Below, piece after piece: positions 1 to 7,820 of a stretch of 64,000 bases of DNA. Each line of letters begins with the position of its first letter. Within the stretch, counting starts at the first letter, position 1. The stretch lies in contig DAORJK010000005.1 of NCBI GenBank assembly GCA_035438985.1, forward strand, positions 124,001 through 188,000. The letters run 5' to 3'. The notes under the pieces are model-generated. The model had not been told where the DNA came from and did not search any database. It saw only the letters and a list, made by a program, of their open reading frames with translations. The translations under genes were made by a program, and so were the position numbers. Source of the stretch: UBA4408 sp002389785 (GTDB taxonomy: Bacteria; Bacteroidota; Bacteroidia; UBA4408).

Positions 1-2
1 AG

Positions 3-875
3 CGTGAAAACGAAGCGCTTTTCAAACACTACGAAAAAATTTACACACCTATATCCGGTGCTAGCGAAAGAGTTGAAATTGACACTCCATTAGCTTTTGA
101 AAAAATTAAACCAATGTTGAAAAATGATGCTGTTACACGAGTAACAAATCGTTCTAATACATTCTTTAAAATAGCTGCATCCATTGCTTTATTAATAGGT
201 GTAGCCGGCACACTTTATTATTTATTTTCACATTCGATAAGTTCTACAATTGTTTATGAAAGTGGTATTCGTCAACAAGAAATAAAACTTAGTGATGGAA
301 GCAATGTTCTTCTCTCGGCGCAATCATCACTTAGCGAAAATAAAAATTATGGAAAAAATAACCGGACACTTCAGTTAAAGGGTACCGCATATTTTTCAGT
401 AATTCATGATTCAACCATGCCCTTTATTGTTGATGTTGGGAAAGTGTATATTAAGGATATTGGAACTAAATTTACCATAGATGCTGATCCAACTCGTGAT
501 ACTATTTTTGTAAACGTTGATGAAGGGGTTGTATTACTGTTTGATAGTATTGGCAGTTCACTCGAAATACGAGCCTCTGAAAAAGCCCTATACATTAAGT
601 CTCAAAAAAGAATTGAAGCACCTGCTAAATTAAATAATGAAAAACTGCATTTGGTATTTACACATGCTCGACTTGCAGATGTGCTTGTAAAATTGAACTC
701 TGTGTACAAAACCAAAATTAAATTGGAAAATTCCGACTTGAGCAATTGTGAAATAACAACTCAATTTACAAATGAAGAGTTGGAAACAATTCTTGCGATT
801 GTATCGGAAACATTGGAACTAAGCTATGTTAAAACCAGTGAAGGTTATTTGATTAAAGGTGAAAAATGCAAGTAA
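3..875 (+). CDS. FecR-family anti-sigma factor (5' end missing)
   Basis: This is the partner of an ECF sigma factor in TonB-linked surface signalling: it holds the sigma factor in the cytoplasm and receives a signal in the periplasm. The frame is open to the window edge, so the N-terminus and any upstream sigma gene lie outside. Before the first internal Met (base 114) the frame reads ENEALFKHYEKIY, typical of the cytoplasmic part of FecR proteins. One membrane segment follows (FFKIAASIALLIGVAGTLYY), then the periplasmic FecR domain with LKGTAYFSV and DIGTKFTID, and a C-terminal STN-like DUF4974 domain (LADVLVKLNSVYKTKI). The stop overlaps the next start by 10 bases, which indicates an operon with translational coupling. 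The family call is firm; the identity of the inducing ligand cannot be read. Confidence 0.9.
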   Translation, partial: RENEALFKHYEKIYTPISGASERVEIDTPLAFEKIKPMLKNDAVTRVTNRSNTFFKIAASIALLIGVAGTLYYLFSHSISSTIVYESGIRQQEIKLSDGSNVLLSAQSSLSENKNYGKNNRTLQLKGTAYFSVIHDSTMPFIVDVGKVYIKDIGTKFTIDADPTRDTIFVNVDEGVVLLFDSIGSSLEIRASEKALYIKSQKRIEAPAKLNNEKLHLVFTHARLADVLVKLNSVYKTKIKLENSDLSNCEITTQFTNEELETILAIVSETLELSYVKTSEGYLIKGEKCK

Positions 876-2683
876 AATTCACCCTTAGGCACTTTTGCTT
901 ATATGTTTGCTTTCTTCTATCAAATAATTTGTTTGGGCAGGCTCTCCCCTATCTTGAACGACCTGTAACGCTGCATGCATCAAATAAAACGCTTGCCGAA
1001 ATATTTGCAAGCATTAGCCAGCAAACTCAAGTTGTTTTTTCGTATGCGCAAACTTTTAATGACCAACAACGAGTTGTGTATCACTGCAACAAGCGACCGC
1101 TTCGACTAGTAATGCAGCAATTACTTGAACCTTCCGATTGTCAATTTAAGAACAAAGGCAAGTTTTTGATACTCACCTGTGATGAAAAATCGCATTCATC
1201 CAACCTACTATTAAATGGGTACGTTTATAATGCTGTTGATAGCAGCCGAATAGAAGAAGCAAGCATCTATGTAAAACAAACACGTCACTCTGTACGTTCC
1301 GATAAGTATGGTTATTTTGCTTTGAGTTACACTACTAAAATTCCACAGCTTACTGTATCCTTTGCTAAAGAAAATTTCAAGGATACTTCGCTCATTGTGG
1401 TGAATAAAAGAAAACAAGAGTTAAGTGTATTCCTCTATCCGGTTGAAAAAAAATTGCCTTACAAAACAATCGATGCTATTACAGTATTAAAAGACACTTT
1501 AAAGCTAGCTATTAAAGATACAACCTCTGTTGTGTCAATTCAAAGTGATGGATTTTGGAGTAAATTCAGAAAAATTAATGCGAATTTTCGCAACATCAGT
1601 GATACGCTATTTGCCTCTACCTCCGTATCACTTGTGCCTTACATTAGTACAAATCACTTACTATCAGTAAATACAGTAAATGAATATTCGTTTAATATTT
1701 TGATGGGTTATTCAAAAGGAGTGAATTTGTTGGAAATTGCAGGATTGCTAAACATTGATAATGGTGATGTACAATATGTTCAATTGGCCGGATTGGGAAA
1801 TATTGTTTCGGGCGATGTGAAAGGTGTTCAGGCTGCGGGGCTGATTAACTCTAATGGTGGAAAAGCACAATTGGTACAGCTTGCAGGACTATTAAATTTG
1901 AATAAAAACAATATTCGCGGAGTACAAACTGCCGGATTAGGAAATTATGTAAAAGGCAAAACAACCGGCGTGCAATTGAGTGGTGTATTTAATAAAGTTA
2001 CTATTTGCAAAGGCACTCAATTAACCGGTATTGTAAATATTGCAGATACTTTAATAGGTATACAAACAAGTGGAATCGTTAATAAAGCGCATTACTTTAA
2101 AGGAATGCAACTCGCCGGCATTGTAAATAAAGCAGACTATTTTTATGGTGTACAACTTGGTTTGATAAATAGTTCTGACAGTGCAAGCGGTATACCTATA
2201 GGATTATTTAGTTGGGTGAAAAAAGGGTATCATAAACTCAGCATAAGCACTGATGAATTACAATTCGCCTACCTTAGCTTTGGTACCGGGGTTGAAAAAT
2301 TTCACAATGTATTTATAGCCGGTATAAATTATAACACGGGTAATTACTATTCCCTAGGATACGGTATTGGAAGCAGTTTTGCACTTAGCAAAAGCTTCGG
2401 TTGTAGTGCAGAACTTAGTACAAAGCAAGTATTTACTTCAGTTGATGTTCTTTTAAAAACAAACCTCTATAACCAACTCTTTATTGGTGCAGATATTTTG
2501 ATTCATAAAAAGTTCAGAATAAGCCTTGGTCCTGAATTAACTGTGTATTTAGCAGATACTAAAGGTGCAGATTACAACAAGTTGGACCGAAGATTATCTT
2601 CAGGCGATTTATATTCCACCTTTCAGGGTAACATGGCCATTAAATGTTGGGGCGGAGGAAAAATTGCACTAAGTTTTTTCTAA
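866..2683 (+). CDS. STN and carboxypeptidase-regulatory-like domain protein with short surface repeats
   Basis: A 605-residue envelope protein lying between FecR and the TonB receptor. In order: a signal peptide (about residues 1-25, ending NLFGQ), an STN domain (about 30-110) of the kind that contacts FecR in the periplasm, and a carboxypeptidase-regulatory-like beta domain (about 114-195). After a linker come at least nine tandem units of 15-16 residues (about 285-440) with the pattern VQxAGLxNxxxGxxxG, resembling the LA_2272-type surface repeats. The C-terminal 150 residues look like outer-membrane strands and end in FF. It has no TonB plug or large barrel, so the signalling STN domain sits on a separate protein here. 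A role in passing a surface signal to FecR is inferred from domain content and overlap; the ligand is unknown. Confidence 0.75.
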   Translation: MQVKFTLRHFCLYVCFLLSNNLFGQALPYLERPVTLHASNKTLAEIFASISQQTQVVFSYAQTFNDQQRVVYHCNKRPLRLVMQQLLEPSDCQFKNKGKFLILTCDEKSHSSNLLLNGYVYNAVDSSRIEEASIYVKQTRHSVRSDKYGYFALSYTTKIPQLTVSFAKENFKDTSLIVVNKRKQELSVFLYPVEKKLPYKTIDAITVLKDTLKLAIKDTTSVVSIQSDGFWSKFRKINANFRNISDTLFASTSVSLVPYISTNHLLSVNTVNEYSFNILMGYSKGVNLLEIAGLLNIDNGDVQYVQLAGLGNIVSGDVKGVQAAGLINSNGGKAQLVQLAGLLNLNKNNIRGVQTAGLGNYVKGKTTGVQLSGVFNKVTICKGTQLTGIVNIADTLIGIQTSGIVNKAHYFKGMQLAGIVNKADYFYGVQLGLINSSDSASGIPIGLFSWVKKGYHKLSISTDELQFAYLSFGTGVEKFHNVFIAGINYNTGNYYSLGYGIGSSFALSKSFGCSAELSTKQVFTSVDVLLKTNLYNQLFIGADILIHKKFRISLGPELTVYLADTKGADYNKLDRRLSSGDLYSTFQGNMAIKCWGGGKIALSFF

Positions 2684-2713
2684 TTTTTTTTGCGAGCATA
2701 GGGGTAAACCTAA

Positions 2714-2742
2714 TTTGTGTTGTCATACATGCATAACACAAA
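2714..2742 (+). other. Inverted repeat just upstream of the TonB receptor
   Basis: An 8-base inverted repeat (TTTGTGTT at 2714-2721, AACACAAA at 2735-2742) with a 13-base loop ends 9 bases before the receptor ATG. It sits between two genes of the same operon. It could be an attenuating stem, an operator, or a processing site. There is no T-run on the plus strand, so it is not a classic terminator for the upstream gene. Confidence 0.35.
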
Positions 2743-2751
2743 AAAACTTCT

Positions 2752-5121
2752 ATGAAATCGTTCAAAAAAATCGCAGTAATTTATCTAGTGAATCTAGCTT
2801 TTAGTATCCCAACATTTGCCCAAACAATTACCCAAACAATTCGAGGTAATGTGGTAGATAAAATTTCTCAATCACCCTTACCGGGTGTTATCATAACCCT
2901 TCTGAACTCATCGCCAATTAAAGGATGTAGTACTGATAGTGAAGGTAATTTTAAACTAAATGAAGTAGCAATTGGTAAACAAAGTTTACGTGTGAGTTTT
3001 CTTGGTTATAAAGAATTGGTTTTGCAAAATCTGGTAGTTAATTCGGGAAAAGAACTGGTTATTACAGTGCAATTGGAAGAAGAAAGTAAAGCCATCCAAG
3101 AATTTGTTGTGAGTGAAAAAGTCGAAAAAAACAAAGCTTTGAATCCTATGTCGACAGTTAGTACGCGCACCTTTTCAGTAGAAGAAACGCAAAAATTTGC
3201 AGCTGCTGTGAATGATCCTGCACGCATGGCAACTTCGTTTGCAGGAGTAACACAAGGGCCTGATGGAAATAACCACATTTCCATTCGTGGCAACTCGCCC
3301 AATGGTTTGTTGTGGAGAATGGAAGGAGTTGAAATACCGAATCCAAATCATTTTTCGAGTGTAGGTACTTCCGGTGGAGGAATCTCTATTTTAAGTGCTC
3401 AATTATTAGGTAATTCAGACTTTTCAACGGGAGCTTTTGCTGCCGAATATGGGAATGCATTATCCGGAGTTTTTGATTTAAAGCTTCGAAAAGGGAATAA
3501 TGAGAAACGGGAATATACTTTTCAACTAGGTTTATTAGGTGTAGATGCTGCCAGCGAAGGACCAATTAAAGCCGGTTATGAAGGATCGTACTTAGTTAAC
3601 TATCGCTATTCTACATTAAATTTATTGAGCAAAATTGGTGTTCCAATAGATGATGGAAGTACTTATTTTCAAGATCTTTCTTTTAATGTTTCCTTGCCCA
3701 CTAAGAAAGTTGGAAACTTTAGCGTATTTGGCTTTGGCGGATTAAGCTATCAACGAACTAATGCTAAAAAAGATACAGCTAAATGGAGCGAAGACAGCTT
3801 TACTCAATACAATTCAAACTTTTATAGCAATACAGGTGCGGTTGGAATTACCCATACGAAGTTATATAACAATCAATCTTATTTAAAAACAATACTTGCT
3901 TTTTCGGGTTCGCAAAATGCTTCAAAATATGATAAATTGCAGGAGGATTTTGTTAATCTAACAACCGAACAAGAAGAAAAATATTTCCAAAATAAAATTA
4001 CTTTAAGTTCGAGCTATACCAAAAAAATCAGCGCAAAAAGCAATGTTAGAACCGGAATTATAGCAAATCAATTAGGTTATAATTTAGAATTGAAAGACAA
4101 AAAAGATACTTCTGAACTAATTACCCGAATTCATATAAAAGGGGCAACTCAAACGTTTCAGGCATTTTTTCAATGGAATTATAAATTGAGCAATCAATTA
4201 ACAACCAACCTAGGTCTACATTACAATCAATTGTTGTTAAATAATTCAAACTCCATTGAGCCACGAGCATCACTCAAATACGATGTAAATGCAAATCAAA
4301 ATATCACTTTGGGTTATGGCCTTCATAGCCAGTTGCAACCTATTGGAGTTTATTTTGCACAATCACAAAGTGAAGATGGTAGGATATTAACGCCGAATAA
4401 AAATTTAGCGCTTAGTAAGGCACATCATATAGTTATGGGATATGATGTGAACATCAATTCGTTTTCGCACATAAAAGCTGAAATTTATTACCAGCATTTA
4501 TTTTCACTACCTATTTCAAAAGATACAAGTTCAACTTATTCAATAGTAAACTCTACCGATGGTTACACTGCTGATGAATTAGTGAATAATGGCTTAGGAA
4601 AAAACTATGGGCTTGAACTAACTTATGAACGCTTCCTGCATAAAAACTTATATTACTTATTGTCGGCTTCACTCTACGATTCAAAATATAAAGCTGCCGA
4701 TGGAGTTTGGTACGATACCCGATTTAATACGAATTATACCTTTTCATTTACCGGAGGAAAAGAATGGACATTATCAGAAAAAAGAAAAAGTAGAGTCATT
4801 GGTTTAAATTTAAAAGCTTTGTATGTAGGCGGATTCAGATATACTCCTATTGATTTAAATGCCTCTGTAAGCAAAGGAGAAACGGTTGTTGATGATAACC
4901 AAACTTTTAAAGAAAAAAATCCGGATTATTACCGATTGGATATACGCGTGAGTGTGAAACGCAATTATAAAAAACTAACCAGTACCGTTGCATTAGACAT
5001 ACAAAATACCACGAATCGCAGGAATGTTGGAGGGCAATATTTCAACAGTAAAACCGGAGAAATAAATTACTGGTATCAAACACCATTGATTCCTATTTTG
5101 AGCTATCGTTTGGAGTTTTAA
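2752..5121 (+). CDS. TonB-dependent outer-membrane receptor
   Basis: Outer-membrane active transporter driven by TonB. Residues 1-24 are a signal peptide ending TFAQ. Residues about 28-115 form a carboxypeptidase-regulatory-like domain common to Bacteroidota receptors (GNVVDKISQSPLPGVIITL). The plug follows at about 125-235, with ISIRGNSPNGLLWRMEGVEI. The rest is a beta-barrel ending in YRLEF with the expected terminal aromatic residue. At 789 residues it is of usual size for a SusC-unrelated receptor, and no SusD partner is nearby. It is the last gene of the FecR / STN module, so its expression is probably controlled by the sigma/FecR pair. The substrate (siderophore, vitamin, peptide or other) cannot be decided. 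Confidence 0.9.
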   Translation: MKSFKKIAVIYLVNLAFSIPTFAQTITQTIRGNVVDKISQSPLPGVIITLLNSSPIKGCSTDSEGNFKLNEVAIGKQSLRVSFLGYKELVLQNLVVNSGKELVITVQLEEESKAIQEFVVSEKVEKNKALNPMSTVSTRTFSVEETQKFAAAVNDPARMATSFAGVTQGPDGNNHISIRGNSPNGLLWRMEGVEIPNPNHFSSVGTSGGGISILSAQLLGNSDFSTGAFAAEYGNALSGVFDLKLRKGNNEKREYTFQLGLLGVDAASEGPIKAGYEGSYLVNYRYSTLNLLSKIGVPIDDGSTYFQDLSFNVSLPTKKVGNFSVFGFGGLSYQRTNAKKDTAKWSEDSFTQYNSNFYSNTGAVGITHTKLYNNQSYLKTILAFSGSQNASKYDKLQEDFVNLTTEQEEKYFQNKITLSSSYTKKISAKSNVRTGIIANQLGYNLELKDKKDTSELITRIHIKGATQTFQAFFQWNYKLSNQLTTNLGLHYNQLLLNNSNSIEPRASLKYDVNANQNITLGYGLHSQLQPIGVYFAQSQSEDGRILTPNKNLALSKAHHIVMGYDVNINSFSHIKAEIYYQHLFSLPISKDTSSTYSIVNSTDGYTADELVNNGLGKNYGLELTYERFLHKNLYYLLSASLYDSKYKAADGVWYDTRFNTNYTFSFTGGKEWTLSEKRKSRVIGLNLKALYVGGFRYTPIDLNASVSKGETVVDDNQTFKEKNPDYYRLDIRVSVKRNYKKLTSTVALDIQNTTNRRNVGGQYFNSKTGEINYWYQTPLIPILSYRLEF

Positions 5122-5236
5122 TTAAGAGAGGTTCAGAAGTAATAATTGAATAAGTCTCTTCTCTTGCATATAATTTCAAGGTATCTAATTCGTCTTCCCT
5201 GTTTTTGAAAATGCGCTTTTTTTAACTAGCAAATAC

Positions 5237-7288
5237 TCAATAGCAATATTGTGGATTGCCTTCCAGAATCTCCATTTCGAGCTTTGGTGCCTCTCCCGCT
5301 TTCCATAATTTGGTGCGGTGTACAACGCGATAAAGCAAAGGACCGCCATCCGGAGTTTCGCTGCGTTCGAATGGTCTTGGAATACACACAAACTCGGTTG
5401 AAAGTTGATCGGAGGTGGCGGTAACTAAACCGTAGCCGTGACCGCCGAAATCCAGAAATGACAAGTGTGGAGCTAGTTCTTTATTTCTTAAGGCACGAGC
5501 TTGTTGCATGTCGCCTGTTTCTTTCAACTTTAATGTTGCGCGTACACCATGTAAGGGAGTAACATTCATGGATGGGATAACGGAGCCATCGGATTTATCG
5601 ATCAGGTGTAGTACACGTTTGGGATTGTCTTTGGCCATAGTTACTTCCAACACTTCGAATAGCGTTTGTTGCGATATGGAGCCGGTTATAAATTCCACAC
5701 CAAGTGGCTCATATTTCTTTGGTGGCAGTGCCTTCGTAGCTAAACCTGCGAGAAAGGCATGTCGATCGCCCCCAACAACGCAAAATCCTGTGATTTGCTG
5801 ATCGCGTATATAATCAAATACGATGTCTTTATCACGAAGGAATCGATTGTCGACTACCGCATATCCGGCATCCTTTGGCCATGCACTGCCCAATTCGTCC
5901 GGTAAATTTTGATAATCGCTTCGCACTTCCATGGTACCAAAACCGTGTCCCCATATTTTCCAACGGGCAGTGCAAGCACCAAGTTGCTCAAGCAACCAAC
6001 TTCTTTGCTCGCTACCCAAATAAGTTTGGGCATGTACATCTTTGGTTGGATTAGGAATATCTTTACCCTTGAAACGAATAGTCGCCGGTGGGTTGTTAGA
6101 ATTATAATGGCGGCCATAATTCATGATCTCGAATGGTATTTGTGGAGATACTCTTGGATATTCGCGAACTTCAAAATCGTCTGTTGACATATCGGGAGAT
6201 CGAAACGACCAATTGTCGGTAAGCAGTAAATCCACATTCTTACCCCATCGCAGGACACGTTGTATTTTCAAACTGTTAATCGCTTTCAGGTTGTTTGGTT
6301 CTTCTGAAAGTCCGTCCTCATTGAACTCTTCCATAGGAGTATCTACCACCGACGGTGCATTGAATTGTTCCAACTTTGGATTTCCCGGCTGTTGAACCAT
6401 TGCCGGCATAAATTCCCACCAGGCCTGATTTGCGCTTATTTTTTGATTTTGGGCAGGTGCATTGTAACCACCTCCGGCTACATACTGACTTTGATATCCT
6501 GCCCAGGCAAATTCGTGATTGTCCCAAATGCATACAAATGGCCAACGTGCCCGTGCATCCTGCAAATCGGGATCCTCAAGATATGCACGATAGAGTGTGC
6601 GATAATCTTCAAGTGTTACCGGGAGATAAAAATTTCCAACCTTTCTACCTTGCGGGAATTTGTACAAATTTCTAATACGTCTACCTCTGTTTCCATTAGG
6701 ATTATCTTCGGCATACCATGTAACTTCGTAAATAAAATCGCCCAGGTGTAATACAAAATTAAGTTGTTGATCTTTCGAACGAGCCTCGTCCTCAAAGATC
6801 ATTTTTCGGTATGCATTCAATGCTCCTTCGTTAGGGCATTGGCAGCTCACAAAGGTAAAACGTACAGGTGTATCTGAATCGTCACTTGGTGCAGTAATCG
6901 TGCGGCCAACACGACTGGCAAAACCATGCTCATCAACAAAGCGATACCAATATTCTTGATTGGGTTTAAGTTCCTTCACTAAAAATCGGCAGGTCCAGTC
7001 AGAGGCTGCATTTATAAGGGTTGTACCACCAGCAATAATTTTTTTGAATTCTTGATCGGCAGCTATTTCTACTATTAATTTTTTAGAGCTAGAGCCGTTC
7101 ACCGGAGGGCGCCTTGTCCATAAGATTACGCTATCGGCTGTTGGATCACCTGAAGCCACACCTTGAGGAAAGAGGTCGCGGCGTTCGATTGCAGGCGTGG
7201 GTAACTTGTTTGCCCAGCCTTTTCTTGTTGCTAAAGCAAAGCCTAAGAACAAGGAGGATTGTAAGAATTTGCGGCGAGTAAAATTCAT
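5237..7288 (-). CDS. phoD: PhoD-like alkaline phosphatase (Tat-exported)
   Basis: A secreted metallophosphatase/phosphodiesterase of the PhoD family. The N-terminus TRRKFLQSS followed by a hydrophobic stretch is a Tat signal, as expected for a protein exported with its metals. An N-terminal PhoD domain starts FPQGVASGDPTADSVILWTR. The core carries FVSCQ, LHLGDFIYE, WDNHEF and GGDRHAF, which supply Asp, His and Asn metal ligands. At 683 residues it is longer than many PhoD proteins (about 500-600), with extra sequence at the C-terminus. The gene looks richer in G+C than its neighbours: two 60-base lines counted by hand inside it (5281 and 5401) give about 50%, against 32% for the line at 5041 in the receptor gene. 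Its long antisense open frames are a by-product of that composition. Transfer is possible but unproven. Confidence 0.88.
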   Translation of the reverse strand: MNFTRRKFLQSSLFLGFALATRKGWANKLPTPAIERRDLFPQGVASGDPTADSVILWTRRPPVNGSSSKKLIVEIAADQEFKKIIAGGTTLINAASDWTCRFLVKELKPNQEYWYRFVDEHGFASRVGRTITAPSDDSDTPVRFTFVSCQCPNEGALNAYRKMIFEDEARSKDQQLNFVLHLGDFIYEVTWYAEDNPNGNRGRRIRNLYKFPQGRKVGNFYLPVTLEDYRTLYRAYLEDPDLQDARARWPFVCIWDNHEFAWAGYQSQYVAGGGYNAPAQNQKISANQAWWEFMPAMVQQPGNPKLEQFNAPSVVDTPMEEFNEDGLSEEPNNLKAINSLKIQRVLRWGKNVDLLLTDNWSFRSPDMSTDDFEVREYPRVSPQIPFEIMNYGRHYNSNNPPATIRFKGKDIPNPTKDVHAQTYLGSEQRSWLLEQLGACTARWKIWGHGFGTMEVRSDYQNLPDELGSAWPKDAGYAVVDNRFLRDKDIVFDYIRDQQITGFCVVGGDRHAFLAGLATKALPPKKYEPLGVEFITGSISQQTLFEVLEVTMAKDNPKRVLHLIDKSDGSVIPSMNVTPLHGVRATLKLKETGDMQQARALRNKELAPHLSFLDFGGHGYGLVTATSDQLSTEFVCIPRPFERSETPDGGPLLYRVVHRTKLWKAGEAPKLEMEILEGNPQYCY

Positions 7289-7475
7289 TCTGTTATCTTA
7301 ATATAATTTATACTTTGTTATGTTTTATAGAACCGGAAAATGAAAACTGACATTATCAAAATTTACAACTTTTTTGTATTCCATTGCCAAATTTACCGGT
7401 ATTCAATTTTACTTTCATTGCTCGGTTAGTATAGCCACTTTCTAAGGACGAACGACAATTTGGAAAGTATAATTG

Positions 7476-7541
7476 GGAGAGGGAGCGGAATGAGAATGAG
7501 AATGAGAAGCAGAATGAGAAGGAGAAGGAGAAGGATCTGAG
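7476..7541. repeat. GA-rich imperfect hexanucleotide repeat
   Basis: About 65 bases of degenerate GAGAAT/GAGAAG units in the non-coding stretch downstream of the T9SS-sorted gene. A shorter block with the same GAATGAGAATGA core lies at about 9247-9286. Read on the minus strand it gives a Phe-Ser alternation, so the open frame across it is low-complexity and not a gene. The surrounding 7289-7475 bases hold nothing else recognisable. Confidence 0.7.
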
Positions 7542-7590
7542 TAAGAATGTTTGCGCTATACTCACATTATCGATCACTTTTTGTTGAACC

Positions 7591-7749
7591 CAACTGGCGT
7601 GCAATTTTAGCGCGTGACCAATGCACTAGCTATTAAATACATCTATTTTAATTTTGTACGGATGTCAGAAAAATATACGTTCAGGGATCTGGTAAGCATA
7701 AATTTTGTAACGCAAATAGAAGTCACGCGCTACAAGTGTGCGCAAGTGG
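7591..7749. mobile_element. REPIN/MITE-like element with 28-base inverted arms
   Basis: Two inward-facing arms, 7591-7618 and 7722-7749, match as inverted repeats at 22 of 28 positions. The inner 11 bases are perfect (TAGCGCGTGAC against GTCACGCGCTA). The roughly 100 bases between them contain a short frame that resembles the start of a RAYT-type Y1 transposase. This architecture fits a non-autonomous, internally deleted derivative of a transposase-linked repeat. No target duplication could be defined, and no second copy was noticed in the window. Confidence 0.5.
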
Positions 7750-7766
7750 GTGGCAATGCATTTTAA
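7662..7766 (+). pseudogene. Remnant of a RAYT/IS200-like (Y1) transposase N-terminus
   Basis: A 34-codon frame starts MSEKYTFRD and continues INFVTQIEV, close to the opening MSEKYxFxx...YFVTF that I recall for REP-associated tyrosine transposases of Bacteroidota. A TAnnTTTG promoter-like box (TAATTTTG, 7649-7656) lies 5 bases upstream. The HxH metal motif and catalytic Tyr of a full enzyme (about 150-180 residues) are absent, and the frame runs straight into the right inverted arm. I infer an internal deletion. The match is by memory of the family only, so confidence is moderate. Confidence 0.45.
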
Positions 7767-7820
7767 TTGGGATTCCTGTTTTGATAGAAGAAGTAAAAAC
7801 GATAAATAAGACAATATTAA

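Noticed and set aside
3006..3346. Minus-strand frames inside the TonB receptor
   Set aside because: Antisense shadows of a well-supported coding sequence with no motif of their own.
5508..6751. Several plus-strand frames of 80-130 codons opposite phoD
   Set aside because: They are antisense to an intact, well-conserved phosphatase and follow from its higher G+C content.
7356..7604. Minus-strand frame of 82 codons
   Set aside because: It is dominated by Phe-Ser alternation from the GA-rich repeat and ends in non-coding sequence; no conserved start or domain.
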